A stretch of DNA of 64,000 bases from Athripsodes cinereus (GCA_947579605.1 OX388312.1:24389313-24453312); one strand, 5' to 3'. Shown: positions 23,901-36,811, numbered from the stretch's first letter. Made by a program: numbers and translations. Notes: generated from the letters alone by a model not told the origin.

Positions 23901-25339
23901 AAGATAGTAAAGTTTTTTTTTTAATTTTGACCTAATTGATATAATGTATTATTTTTTTGGTTATCAACCTTTCCAACTTATTGCCACATTCAAAGCAAGC
24001 TGAAAACATTGCTGTTCAGGAGAAGTCACGGCGCCCTTGAGATAGTCTCGGATCATAAAACGGCGTCAAATACAAATTGTCCATATTATTATAATTGTTA
24101 TTGCTGCAATATTATGATATTGAATACATGTGTTTGGAATTATTGTGTATCGATAGTTAATTGTTTAACATACTAGTAATAATAGGGACTAAACTGGTCC
24201 ACTTCTGGCTTAACATAATTCTGTGGATGTTGGTTATAATTCCTGTTTGCATCTCTGTTTAATGCAAATAAATAAATAAAATGAAAAATAACCATAAACC
24301 AAGGCATATATTATAAAGAACAATGGAGATGATGACTATAATGAATTCAAACAATAACTCTAATTACTGAATAAATGAAATCTGGGCCAGACTTTTTGTG
24401 CCGTACAATCTAATGAAGATTTCTTCACTTAATTACAAAACTACAGATGCTGTCTGTGCGTCCAGACGATGAACAAAAAATAGAATGATTAAATATGATT
24501 GTTCAACATCAAACATTTTTGCGTAGTTGAGAAGATTATTAAATTTTTTAATAAGAAAAGTACATCTTCAAAATAAAACATGATACGTTTCTGTAGTTTA
24601 ATAAGAATTATAAATAAAATAAAATTCTTCTACAAAATTTATTTTGATGTGAAGAACTTTCTATAGAACAGAATAATACACGATATAGAAAAATTCCAAA
24701 TTTTAATAGCGGAATGCCTCTCAATAAAACGAAGTAACAATGAATATCCGTCAGAAATCTCTTGAATGGAAAAAAATATATACATAGGTAGATATTTAAT
24801 ATAAAGGATCGGAAAGGTTGCTATGTCAAAAAAGAAGTCGTTCGATAAATATGAATTTTGGGGAAATTCTCGGAAAGACCACTGACAAAAAAAGGACGCA
24901 TTAAAAATGACAATGATGTCTATGATCTGAAATTACGTAAAAGGAAATATGAGGTATTATAAGAGTTATAGAGAATAATAATGATATTATAAAAGGGTTA
25001 TACCTACCCATAAGAAATTTATTCCTCCGGAGCAAATCGATAAATCCAATCAAGTAATGGAGTGAAAGTTTTGATCGAAATTGATGGCAATATTAACTAT
25101 CTTACAAATATTTGACACAGTTCACAAGTAGGTATGTAATTTGTTTGTATTCTCATTACAGACACATTTTTTAGACAAATCAAGGGGAAACTAATATTAT
25201 ATACGAAAAATATAATCAATGGAAAGTGTTCCTGGTTGCAAAAGTTTTGAGCATTTTATTTGTTAAGAACAAAAACAATTCGAAAAAATCCATAAGGAAA
25301 TGTTATATATCTTGCTCTGAAATAGAGTGATTGGATTCA

Positions 25340-25495
25340 GATTTAATAATAATAATGTTAAACTTTATTGTACAAAATATTTGTATAAAAATAATAGGAT
25401 TACAATGAGGTATAAACGAAAAGTTTTGTACAATGGGCGAGTATATCGCAGGGATGCGATATCTTCCAACTAACCCAAATTTGTTATAAATATAA
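25340..25495 (-). repeat. LINE 3' end with terminal hairpin
   Basis: On the minus strand: GGTTAGTTGGAAGA, hairpin TATCGCA-TCCC-TGCGATA, then ACTCGCCCATTGTAC and an AATAAAG...(ATT)n tail. The same plan is at 33255-33400, 41595-41755 and 42560-42690. Such a hairpin followed by a CGCC box is a common LINE 3' end in Lepidoptera and probably serves recognition by the reverse transcriptase. Confidence 0.65.
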
Positions 25496-26844
25496 TTCAA
25501 AATCTTTTTCAATACATACGGATGGCTCCTACTCTCTGACCTGTCTGGTCAAGATGACCCTCTTCCATAAAACGCTGTTGTTGAAACAACAAAATCAAAG
25601 CGTTGGGAGCATCGCGCGAAAAGATGACTCAGTCGACATACACTCTGAATAAAAATCGCAGGTGTGTTTTCACCCTGTACTCCTGAGAAGATCGAAATGA
25701 TAAAAATACCCTCTATACGAAGTTGGGTTTAAGGCTAGTACATAATAATCATAATAATATGGACTTGGGTATACCTTGGATACCTACCTAAGTATATTAT
25801 TAAAATACGGGGCGTTAGTGATTGGTTAGAAACAGTTTGGTTGCTATAGGTACATATTATATAAGGTTTTCTCGGAAGTGGCATATGAATAAATTACTAA
25901 TACCCCCATATAAAGCTACACCATTGTAATATTGAACGAAGAAATTTACATATAAACATATAGATATGATCATCAATATGTCAGAAAGAAATTATAGTTT
26001 ACAATCTAGGGCATGATTAGATGGATTTTCACGAAGGACGTTGAGATTATATTAGATTTTTTCTACATAGGGGTCGCCCTTTACTTGCTCGTATGGGACC
26101 ATTATTATGAGCCCATGATAATGCGTAATCCCTATGATAATGTGTGATACAATAATCACTGTATTATAAAAAGAGATTTTTTTCATTTAATTTAACTTCA
26201 TAAATATGTCGTAGGTATATAGTTTGTACATATTTTGAATTAATTTAAACCAATATATTTCTATTAACATTACATTCTTAGACTGCAAAGAAGCGAGCGT
26301 CGCAGCACGGAATAATCGTGTAAAATTACCTCAAAATAATATAAAAAATAGAATAATCTAACCTTGCACCTATCGTTTGCTTTTATTACATGACTTAAAT
26401 AGCACATCACAGAAATAAATTAAATAATTAACACTAAAATTGATTGGTTGGTTCAAAGATTGAGACCCGCTATGGGAAATATTATTTTAAAGTGATAAAA
26501 TTTATTTTATTTATTTTTTTGAATAAAGAATTTGACCTTTCCAACAGGCGATGATAAAATAATAAAAAACTCAACAAAGAAGAATTATTATTACCAATAC
26601 AATACAAGTAATACAATATTATTACTAATATTATATTCACAAGATAAAATAAATTTTCAATATTCCACTTCGATATATTAATTCGACCAAGAAACCTGAT
26701 CCATACACCGCTGAATTATTTAGATACGAACAAAGAATGCAAAATTATTCTAGCTATTTGACCTATCAGACATCAATGCGATGAATCGCGTTTCTCTAAT
26801 ATTTGGCATTGTTATAGATATAACAGGAAGAAAGAAAATATACC

Positions 26845-27735
26845 GTAGAATCTATTAAATACTTAAGAGTCTCGTAAAAGATAATAGATGGAATTCCAAT
26901 GTGAAAGAGACTGAAATTCTAGGAAAAATAAATATATAAAACATTTGCTCTAGTTTATATATATTTCACAAGTCTGTTTGCGAAGGGTGAAAGATACGTT
27001 AGGGATATTGAAAGCAGAAAATTAGCCGGTGCTAGAGTCAACCGTTCTATTCGATTCGTTGTTAGAAATAGTAATGCAAAAATACCGGTGCCCAATACCA
27101 TTCTGCTACTGATATTTATGTATGAAAGCGAAACTTGGATGTGGTTAAAGAAGGTTTTTTATTTTATTTTATTTTATTTATTCATAGCCAGTTACACACT
27201 TCAGACGACACATACAAATAAATACAAAAAAATAACAACAATATCACAAGAAAACAATGCGTTGCCCAATTTAAAAGTGTATAAAAATTAATTAATTATA
27301 TATTCAATAGCCCATAAGGTTGTCATACAATATAAAACAAAAAAATAAAAATATAAGCGATAAAAATAAATTGTGAAAATAAAAACAATGGTCATTAATA
27401 AATTATTAAATATTGGAATAACACACAAGTGTCAGTGAGAAAACAAAACCATTGAAAGCAAAACAAAACGAATCAACATTACATTATAACAAAATAAAAT
27501 CAATGATTAAAGTGGAATAAATACTGTGGAGATGCTGAAAAGAATAGTTGGTAAAACGTTGCGAGATGAACGAAAGAATGACGATATCAGAAGAATGAGC
27601 GGATGCGAGACGAGTACCTATTATGGATAAAATGCGTGTAAATGAGTAGGGAGGGTTTGGACATGTGGAGCGAATGCACGATGAAAGGATGACGAAGAGG
27701 GTTATTTATTTAAAAGAGGGTGTGTGAAAAAGCCT
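26845..27735 (+). pseudogene. RTE-like LINE RT C-terminal remnant, split by an insertion
   Basis: The left part (26845-27150) reads VESIKYLRV..., then LLLIFMYESETWMWLKK, equivalent to the usual LLYGSESW motif. The right part (27525-27735) resumes with VEMLKRIVGKTLRDERKND, then IMDKMRVNE, GGFGHVERMHDERMTKRV. A roughly 370-bp AT-rich insertion starting with reversed (AAAAT)n separates them and is itself probably a minus-strand LINE or SINE tail. Frameshifts and stops throughout. Distinct from the 12.4/20.2 kb family. Confidence 0.7.
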
Positions 27736-28689
27736 TCTATGATTGTGGAATATAAAAGTGAATGTATGAGCAAACATACATGATTATATTCAAAATGAAA
27801 ACGTATATGCTGGCTGGTGAAAGTGTACACATTTATTAAAATTTCTTGTTGGTTTTATAGTTGAATCTATTCATAAAAATAAGTTTCTTATCAAACATAG
27901 CATCATAATTTATCAGAGTGTATCTACTTCTATCAAAGCTGAAAAACCTTAATCAACTGAAATGCATATTCTGTCGCCAATACGCTGTTTTACGATCTCA
28001 AAAATAAAAAGAATAGCAACAAAAATATCTATTCCCTTCACCTATAACATAGAAGACGGCGGCAGCTGTACGATCGGTGACATCTTCGCCCGACAACTTG
28101 AAATTTTAAATTCCCATACGAAAATAGAGACTTTTATAATATGCATTATAAAATTGTATTTTCTCCGACAATGACAGGAGGAGAATGTCGCTGCAAAGCA
28201 CAAGAAAAGCGGATTAAAATGTTATATTATTATCATTACTAGCTGTAAATACAGTTTACATTTAAGAAAAATAGACGACTTGAAAACAAATGGTTAGCAT
28301 ACATCATACAATTACCGTGGAAATATTCTATTTTATTCTATCTTTAAAGGTCATCCACTCGTGAACGAGTGATCAGGGACCAAGAAAATAACTTCTTTGA
28401 AAGATAATATATACCTAGTATTTTGATACAAATGTTTTTAACAGTTCAGTGATAATTTCATATGTGAAATATTGCACATGGTTGTAGAGTTTTTAAAATT
28501 GATACTTAATTGCAATTTTTATACGTAGGTACTAATACAAAGCGTTCATTATAAAAGAATAAAATACATTTTTCTCCAAAAATGATCATCACTACAAAAA
28601 AAAATGTTATTTTCAAAAAATAGACATAATAATTTTAATAATAACCAATTAATTTTTAAATTTCACGATAATAATTATTTTTTACTTAA

Positions 28690-28975
28690 TTTTTTGTTCT
28701 CATTTTTGCTTAATTAACTTTAAGTGTGTGTTGTTTTCTTTAGTTTAATGTTGAATACTTGTGCTTACCTATGTGTTGTTTTTTTTTAGTTCAATGTTGA
28801 ATACTTGTGTTTACCTATGTATTTTAAATTATTTTCTTTTTATTATGATAGGGCTGACTGGAAAACGTTGCTCGGCAACAAGTCCGCCTTTTGGTCCAAA
28901 TCTAGTTTGTGATTTTGTATTTCATTGTGTGTTTGAATTAAAATTTTGACTAATAAAAAAATATTTATTTTAATA
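28690..28975 (+). repeat. LINE 3' end with hairpin and internal 42-bp tandem repeat
   Basis: Two tandem copies of TTTAGTTYAATGTTGAATAC followed by TTGTGYTTACCTATGTRTT (28740-28819). Then comes GGGCTGACTGGAAAAC, hairpin GTTGC-TCG-GCAAC, AAGTCCGCCTTTTGG, and an ATAAAAAAATA-like end. It is another variant of the hairpin plus CGCC-box LINE terminus. Confidence 0.55.
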
Positions 28976-30867
28976 AAAGGTATACTTCAGTAAATGAAAG
29001 GTATATGCATAATTCCAAAATAATGTAAAATAGAAAAGAGTTCGCCAAGTCCTCAGTTTCCCTATTACTTGTCTGGTAACGCGGTCATAGAGAACATTTT
29101 AACCAAACGTAATATGTATGAACGAAATAAAATATTTCTACGTGGAATATTGTTATTAGACTGTGGCATAGAAAACAGGATAATGTTATATTGAATAATA
29201 GACAAGTAGGTATGTGAGATTGAAGTGAAATGAATACAAGACACGTTGTTGTTGTTGTTGTCGTTATAATATTAGGAACATGACTGAAATGGGGCGAAAA
29301 TTGTATGCACAGGGAGATATTCGTAAGCAAAGTAACTACCCACATGCTCGTATTAAAATTCCTACCTTCCTTTCGCCTTCCAACACTCTTCTTAGTAAAA
29401 TAGAGCAGTGACAATCCCTCCCCCCTCTCCCTCCTATTTCTGATGTCCATGCATTAATCGGCTCACTCTTTCAATGACATTTTGGGGGCTTTGACGTTGT
29501 TGGAAACCTTGTGGACGGAAGTTGTATATATACTTGGTTCATTACAACGTGTTAAATCAAAGTGTAGAACGTACACAGCATTAATGTACGTCAGGGTAAT
29601 ATTTTTTTTCTTATATTACGAGTTTTATGCGCTAATCAAAATAATTCATTTAAAAAACAGCCCATTGACTTTGTCAGATAATTTGAAATTGAAATTTCCT
29701 GTAAAGTACAAGTAATCAATAATATGTATTAATGATGGCTTTTGAAGCATTTTTAATTAACTCTTACATCAGGAAATAATTATCCAGCATCGTTCAATTA
29801 ACCGGATAACCGCCCAGATAAAATCCGATCTTGTCACTCACCTGTGAAGTTTTTGTTTAAGTTTTTTTTTTAAATACTAAATATTTAAAAAAAAAAAATA
29901 TCTTCTAAGCCGACTGTACCTTAGTAAAAAGGAATAAGTTCGCATAAAGTACATAAGTACTATTGAAAATTTTAATTCAATTAAAAGTTTTTTTTCTCAT
30001 CTATACCTACACAATCACGGCATATCCAAAATATAACAACATCCCTTCATAACGTCAATTTTTCCTTCGGAAATTTACAAATTTAAAATCATGAAGGTAA
30101 AAATATATTAGGGATATTAAAGTATATAAATAGCCCGTCTATGTGTATGTATTCGTCTCCTCTAAGTGCCGTCTTCTCTGCGAAGGATGGCGATCATCAG
30201 AGCTATTTCCACCTTGTTGACTGTGGTTTAGAACAAAGATGTGAAATTTATATTGAACTATCAATGCAAAACCGGGTATATAGATAAACATTTCACCTAT
30301 ATAGCGACGTTCACATTACATCATCTTTATTACGTTTACCATCTCATCCTGTTACGTACAGATATGTGTTATACATACATACGAATACATTACTTTCTGA
30401 TCGTGATACATTATTAATAAAACACGTCTGACACACGAATGTGACACATATAATAACGTGACATAAGGTACATTTTCATTAATAATATTATTATTACTAT
30501 ATGCTTATTGGATTACGCTGATGGCTGATACATTAAGCTTACACTTACAAAATAATATATCCACACATCGGGAACACTTTAAAAGTGTGTTTGCACGTCA
30601 ATTTCTTCTAAGGAAATTCAAAACCTATCGAGTGTTCAGAAGAGCTGTTACGAAATTGTGTATGTATAAGTTTATAAGTGAAAAGTAGAAGGTCTAAAAA
30701 AACACTGTGCTTTTCTTTCACAATGTTTCCATCAAGCTAAATGACAATCATTCTCAAAATAACGTTCCAATAACAACGATATTAGGACATTAGTAATGTC
30801 CCAAGAGGACGAAAAAGTTTACAGAAATAGAAACATGACAAGTGGCTGTATGATGGATTATATCTTC

Positions 30868-31165
30868 TTCTTCTTCTTCATGTGATAGATCATTGATCTG
30901 TTGTTTCGGAAGTGATTCCCTCTTGTGACACTGAGAACCAGCTATTCTTCCATCTTTTTGGTGGTCTTCCTCTCATGAACGTGAGCCAGCCGGTGTCTTC
31001 TTTGCAGCAATGTGGACGATCCTGTTTTCAGCCATCCTGTCCACATGGTCTCTCCAGAATCGTCTCCTCTTTCTACTCCATCTCACTTTGTCCTCCGTGT
31101 CGCATATCCTTCGAATCTAAGTATTTCTGATTCTATCTCTGAGCTTTTCCCGCGATAGCACGTAA
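30868..31165 (-). pseudogene. LINE 3' fragment with (GAA)n tail
   Basis: Minus-strand remnants of the LINE C-terminus: KRRRFWRDHVDRMAENRIV (equivalent to WAGHVARM), then GRPPKRWKNSW, ending in an (AAG)n microsatellite tail at 30868-30880. Several frameshifts. RTE-like by resemblance. Confidence 0.65.
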
Positions 31166-31900
31166 GGACGATGGATAATATATGTTTTAAAAATAAAATA
31201 TGACAGTGGTTAAAACCACATTCAATATACAAAGAGGAAGCATATGTCCATAAAAGTCTGAAAAATTCTAAACAGCTATTGTTTTGAATACAGTTCTATT
31301 GCAGTCGTATAAACATTGCACCGTGAAAGTGAGAAAAAAAAACAACACTGTATCACGCAGGCTAATATGAGACGTAGGGTAATTTATACTAGTGGTAATA
31401 ATTGATTACCTATCTGTCAATTTGACACACGCAAGTAAGACCTTTTTAAGACCACTAATGGATCAATACCGTACACCCAAATTTACATTATATCTTAATG
31501 TCTAACCTTCATTTCAGAATAACGAAAAACTTTTTTAATTAACCCTCACTCCGCGCCCACTGAAGAGTTTGTTTTTCAGAAACCTTAATGAAAAATAAAC
31601 TCTGAAATATGTATGGAAAATACTTGAAATTTAAATAAAAGATTTATTAATTATTATTGAGAGTACCTTTGAAAGGCGAATGTGCGGGCGAGGGTATGTT
31701 TTGAAATATAAAAAAATATAGGTATATTAAGAAAGGTACCACAAAATACCTCACACTACACATTTTATCGTAATGCTTCCATTCTTCTTTATATATTTTT
31801 AGGTGCATAAAGTTTTTTTAATAAATAACCTTTTCTCATTATATTAATTTTTTGTGTAGTTTGTCTATTTTATCTGTAAATTTTGAACTTATATTTGTTA

Positions 31901-32373
31901 ATCTACATCAGTGATTTCCAAAGTGGTCTACATATATCGACCCCTAGGGGTCTATGACAACCTGCAAGGGGTCTACGTCAGCGAAAAAAAATTTGGGGGT
32001 CCATGAAATGAAAATGGGGGTCCACGATAGTGGATCTCAACACATACACTGATAATACCTATTTACTTACATCATACTATCTTATAATATCAAGACATAT
32101 ACATTATTTATAAAAGTACCTATGAAGTAAGAAAATTATACGTATATTTTACATAACAGATACAAAATTTTATTTTGAGTAGTTTTAATTTAAATTCAAT
32201 TAATAAATGTATAAATTAACATGTGTTTTTACTTTAAGTTTTTAACACTAAACTTCACTACAGTTAGAAATTTACAGGAAATCAATATCAGGTAAGTAGG
32301 GGGTCTACCCAACACGGAAAAACATGGCAAGGGGTCAACGACACAAAAAAGTTTGGGGAACCCTGATCTATAT
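31901..32373. mobile_element. Non-autonomous hAT element (457 bp) with 8-bp TSD
   Basis: The element spans 31909-32365. Left end CAGTGATTTCCAAAGTGGTC; reversed right end CAGGGTTCCCCAAAC; both fit the CAGNGNTTCCCAAAC class of hAT ends. Flanks ATCTACAT (31901-31908) and ATCTATAT (32366-32373) are an 8-bp duplication with one mismatch. Subterminal GGGGTCTA/GGGGTCCA/GGGGTCAA repeats occur near both ends. No coding capacity. Confidence 0.82.
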
Positions 32374-32414
32374 TGTTAAAGGTTTTGCTGTTTATGAAGT
32401 GAAATAAATAAATG

Positions 32415-32981
32415 CGAGGGTATACAACCAAAATGCACTAAGTCAGATTAGTGCTACAAAAACTATTCTTTGAATTTGTTTGCAAAGCTTAAAAGTCATT
32501 TACCAATATCTTAATTAATGTCCAAATAATACACGGTGAATTTTTTTTTTTTTTTTTATTTATTGGTGAAAGTACATAACAGATAACAACTATAAATATG
32601 GTTTACAAAATAGAAAAAAAGACGTTCATAACTCAGCTGTCATCCACAAACATGTACCACAGATAAGTAAATTATTTAAGTATTACATATTCCGCTCATT
32701 CATCTGTTCTCACTAGCATATCACACAAGCAGCCATCGCTAACATACAAAAATACAGTGAAGACAAATTAAAAATATAATTAATAAAGTGGAGATAAATT
32801 AAAAATATCTAGCTCTATTAAGTGGTTATCGTGTAGATCGGCCAATCTATGCAAGGGTCGCCTCACCCCCGCACCAGTGGCCGACCCCTTGTATTGATCT
32901 TAACATATTTTTTTTCATTTAACTGCCACCATGTCATCTCAAAACTAAAATGACTTAGTGCATTTTAGTTATATACCCTCG
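32415..32981. mobile_element. MITE-like element with 31-bp terminal inverted repeats
   Basis: The ends CGAGGGTATACAACCAAAAT... (32415-32445) and their inversion at 32951-32981 match at 29 of 31 positions. AATG lies directly outside both ends and could be a 4-bp target duplication. Most of the interior (about 32538-32910) starts with a long poly(T) run and looks like a minus-strand LINE 3' UTR inserted later. Superfamily not identified. Confidence 0.7.
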
Positions 32982-33254
32982 AATGGTTTGATATCATAAC
33001 TGTTGTAAGATGAGACAGACAACGGCGGAGATATTGATACGAAAACGTCCAAAGGATGAACAGTGACAGAAACCAAATATATTCTTACATGGACTACCTG
33101 AGGAACGGCGCCCATTAGGAAGATCCCCAGAACGATAAAAGGACAGCTGGGCCTCCACATCGCAAAAGGACTTTTCTGCATGAACAGACCTTTGGATCTA
33201 ACAAATGATTATCAAATTTGTAATGTAGAGTTGAAGAATTGTACGATAGGAAAG

Positions 33255-33400
33255 ATAATAATAATAATAACAAAAATCTTTATTGCTCAAAAATAAAATA
33301 AACACGGCAGAATTTAAACAAGACAAATCTATTTTGTGCAATTGGCGAGTTTATCGCAGAAGCACGATATCTTTCAACTTACCCATTAAACAAAAAATAA
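33255..33400 (-). repeat. LINE 3' end with terminal hairpin
   Basis: Minus strand: GGGTAAGTTGAAAGAT, hairpin ATCGTGC-TT-CTGCGAT (one wobble), AACTCGCCAATTGCAC, then GCAATAAAGATTTTTG and an (ATT)n tail. Same family of ends as 25340-25495. Confidence 0.65.
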
Positions 33401-35039
33401 AATAAAAATAATAAATAAATAAATAATTAAAGATATATATGTACATACATATAAATAACAAAATAAATATACGTATAAAAAAAAGATATAAAAGAAATAG
33501 ATATATTATCACTTTTTAAAAAATATCTCGTAAAACGTATTTATAAGAATAATAAAATAATTTATCGCGTACACCGTGTCTATGTATATGTTTCTACTTT
33601 CAGTGTTTCGTTTTTAAATTTTAATTACGAGAAAATAATCCCGAGATAAAAACTTTGTGAACAAATCTAAGGCTTCCCTTGGGAGATCCGGTAAAATAAA
33701 ATATCAACCTACCTACTCCCAGAAGGAGCTTAATACCTGACTGAAAAAACACTAGTACGACATAAAAACAATTTTTCTGGTGGAAATTTTCAAAACGTTG
33801 TTGCTGCTCTTAAAGCTCATCGTAGGAGGGTGGGTATTATGATGGTTCTCGGCATTATAGTGCATTGAAACGTTTTCCTAAAAGCTTCATCCCAGAAACA
33901 AAAGATCAGGAGTTCTCTGTAGACTGTAGCATTAATGGTACGTACATGTTTCTCTACGTGGTGTACTTAGTGCCATAGTGTATAAAAAAGCAATGGTGGT
34001 GAAAGTTTCAAGGACCCATGATTTTGAAATAAAAAATAATTCAAAAGCAAAACATATTCTTATTCTATAATTTTAAAGTTAATTAAACTCAACTAGAAAA
34101 ACCAAAACGGGAATAGAAGAATAAAAAAAATGAAAAGAAAAAAAGGTAGACTTATCGAACAGGTAATCCCTAATGGTTTTTGAGTGGTTTTGAGTCGACA
34201 ATAGTTATGAATTATTTTAAGAAAGCAAGAATATCATTCCTAATTTCTTTTTTTATTTTGTGAAATGTTACCAATGAATGAAAAAAAAAGAAATTATATC
34301 ATGCACTCCACCAATATACAAACGTATTCAAAAAAAAAAAAAAACAAATCTATGTCCCTACATACACACTAGTATCAAAATTAGGGAATCACCACTGCCA
34401 ATAAGATGTACGTACAAAATGTGACACGTTAGAAATGTACCTACCATTTGCGTCATTTTGAAACTCGTTTCGTAGTAGCCTGCATGGCAAGCATCGTTTT
34501 CGCCTTAGGGCACTAAAACAATGACAATATTATATACAGTATACTACTTACTAGTGCACTGGGTGAGCTGAAAGCATTTTACTTCAGTGAGTAAATTTCG
34601 CACTAAAATATAGAGTTTAATACCTAATAGAATGCTTAGAAAAGAGTGGTTTATATAAAAATGACATTTTATTCACTACACTACTATTTAAATAGTATTG
34701 CCATGTTTTGAAAATATCCAATGATAATTGACCTTAAAAGACATTGTTCTATCCAAAATATGTTTGTTATATTTATATTTTAATTTTGTTAAACTATTGA
34801 ACTGTTTTTCTTCTCGTGTTTATATGTAAAATTGTATGGAATGTAGAGAAATGATGTGTATTATTATTGAAATTATAATGTTACAAGAAAAAAATAATAA
34901 TTATATATTAATAATGAATTTCTATAGCGTTAACACAAAAACATTAGATCTATTAAATTGTATTAGTTAAGTATTTTATATTGTTATTAAAAAAGGCAAC
35001 CAGCCGTTTATAGTTTAATAAATAAATAAATATAGGTTT

Positions 35040-35196
35040 CCTCTTTCACAATACATGGTTTCTCAACATTAGGCGTCGACATCTCGACATCGACAATAAA
35101 GTGTCAGGAATGGCGTGGAAAGAGGCAACCCAATTGGTGGCATGAATCGAGAAGTCTGGGTTTTGAACTGTTCTCTCAAGAAGAGCGAAAGAATGA
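35040..35196 (+). pseudogene. RTE-like LINE 3' fragment, old
   Basis: CTCTTTCACAATACATGG, GTGTCAGGAATGGCGTGGAA, AGAGGCAACCCAATTGG and TGTTCTCTCAAGAAGAGCG align in order with the 20.2 and 54.9 kb copies (SFTIHR ... SWKEVTQLAQ ... SREER). No open frame left. Confidence 0.75.
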
Positions 35197-35307
35197 ATTT
35201 TTAAATCTCTTCTATTTCAGCTACTTAGCATTTATTATTGATTTTTTGATAATAAACAATATAAATATAATTAAAAAACACTATTACTTTCACAAATTAT
35301 ATAAAGA

Positions 35308-35347
35308 GTTATAAGTACTTTTCGGACATCCGTCCATCATCAGTAAC
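35308..35347 (-). ncRNA. Hammerhead ribozyme motif, left palindrome arm
   Basis: Minus strand: GTTA (helix I), canonical CTGATGA, extra T, GGAC-GGAT-GTCC (helix II), GAAA, AGTACTT as a self-complementary helix III with no loop, A at the cleavage position, TAAC (helix I). The core is the full consensus. Because helix III has no loop it could only pair well between two molecules or two copies. This arm is in sense orientation in the oaf intron. Confidence 0.65.
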
Positions 35348-35363
35348 AACTTAGTTCTTAGTT

Positions 35364-35407
35364 GTTACTGATGATGGACGGATGTCCGAAAAGTACCTAC
35401 TTATAAC
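35364..35407 (+). ncRNA. Hammerhead ribozyme motif, right palindrome arm
   Basis: GTTA 35364-35367 pairs with TAAC 35404-35407 (helix I). CTGATGA is at 35368-35374, an extra T at 35375, helix II GGAC/GTCC (35376-35379, 35384-35387) with loop GGAT, and GAAA at 35388-35391. Helix III AAGT/ACTT has the four-base loop ACCT, and A403 (35403) is at the cleavage position (UUA triplet). Unlike the left arm this copy can fold as a single molecule. All invariant core bases are present apart from the extra T. Confidence 0.72.
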
Positions 35408-36129
35408 TCTTTATAAATTATAATTTGTGAAAGTAATAGTGTTTTTTAATTATATTTATATTGTTTATTATCAAAAAATCAATATGAACTTCCACAGTGT
35501 TTGCTCTTCAAAAGTAGAAAAGTTATTTATTATTGAATACTTAGTTGTCCTTTTATTTCATGATGAAATTTGCACCATATTTCCAAGTGGAATAAAGGGT
35601 AAAATAAGAAGTAAGTATGTATATTAAAGGAGGACTGCAGATACGTTGAAAGATAAACACCACGTATACCCTAAAAAATAATATTTTTACGCTGCTGCTA
35701 TATGCGAAGGTATGTTGGTAGGTACCTACTAATAAAATGTCCTGAATAATTTATTATTATTTTATGTTGTAAAACAGCTGATGCTGCTTGTAAATCTCGA
35801 CACGAATATGAATTACAAAATATCGTCGCTTGATGAATGCCTTATTCAACGTCCGAATACTTATGATGTGATAAAATATGGAGCGTTGCTTTGCATAATA
35901 CAAGGCAGGTATATTTATATTTATGTATCATCTGCGAAATAAAGTTTAGAAGGTAGATTTCGGAAAAAAGTGACAATTGATCGACTAAAAATAGATACCT
36001 ACATATTTTTTTCAATGAATAAATATGTAGGTATTAAGAAGAATGATAAATCAGTTTCCAAAGTTCTAACAATCAATTGGGACAAGTTTTTGAAAAATCA
36101 AAAATACGGTCGTTTACATGTCAGTCTTT

Positions 36130-36215
36130 AGAAGACTTTTTTATTTAAAAAAATGTATATGGGTTTTTGTTATAAACCCAAATACAAAATTGTCTTTCAC
36201 AGTAAGCTAAGCTAA
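36130..36215 (-). mobile_element. SINE family 3 (tRNA-derived), 3' fragment
   Basis: Shares TTTTTGTTATAAACCCAAAT, ACAA and TTTCACAGTAAGCTAA with the body of the tRNA-derived SINE at 40530-40692. The tRNA-like head is absent. Confidence 0.6.
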
Positions 36216-36811
36216 GCCACTTGATGGAAAGCTTATAGTTTGACTGCAAAACATGAATGACTCGATGAGGACACAAAGTATAAAAGATCTTTAACTAGAG
36301 CTTATCTCGTAATTACATGATACAACATAGAAAATATTATTTCAATAAATAAATAAATCTTTTTTGAATATTGCTATATTTTCTATGAAGTGCCTAAAGA
36401 TATAAATCAGTAACATTGGCATTTTCTACAAATTTCTAAATTGTAGAATAGAACAATAACAACTATTGTAATTACGTTCTACGCTAATCTGATATTAATA
36501 CTTAACGAATACAACAGCTTAGTAATAATAATATATTATGGTAGATACTGAGAGGGTCATTAGATAAGTTTCTAATCTTATATAATAAAAAACATGACAA
36601 TTTTAAAGTTGTTTTTTTGCTTCCCTGAACACGATACATTTGGTCTAAGGTTTCTCCCATCATTTCAAATCGTCAGAAAAAACTAACTTTTCTAAGCTTG
36701 ATTGTGTAGAATTTTGGTTTATTTGTCAATCGCGGCAGCTATAAATTTTTCGGATCATACTTTCATGCTCAAATCTTGTGCTAAATCGAACATCTCGTCA
36801 GCTATGGCGAG

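Larger units (their letters stand above)
35237..35483. repeat. 247-bp near-perfect palindrome with two hammerheads
   Basis: Left arm 35237-35350 and right arm 35361-35483 are inverted copies around the ten-base centre TTAGTTCTTA, differing by small indels near the helix III region and in the AT-rich outer part. Each arm carries a hammerhead motif reading outwards. The outer part GTGAAAGTAATAGTGTTTTT resembles the tail of the Penelope-like element near 59880-59910, so the palindrome looks like two head-to-head Penelope-type terminal fragments without the coding region. Confidence 0.9.

Noticed and set aside
29085..29715. 121- and 77-codon open frames
   Set aside because: Composition follows simple repeats ((TTG)n becomes a Thr run) and no family resemblance; the words GGAAACCTTGTGGACGGAAG near 29500 faintly recall the RTE-like LINE but are too short to call.
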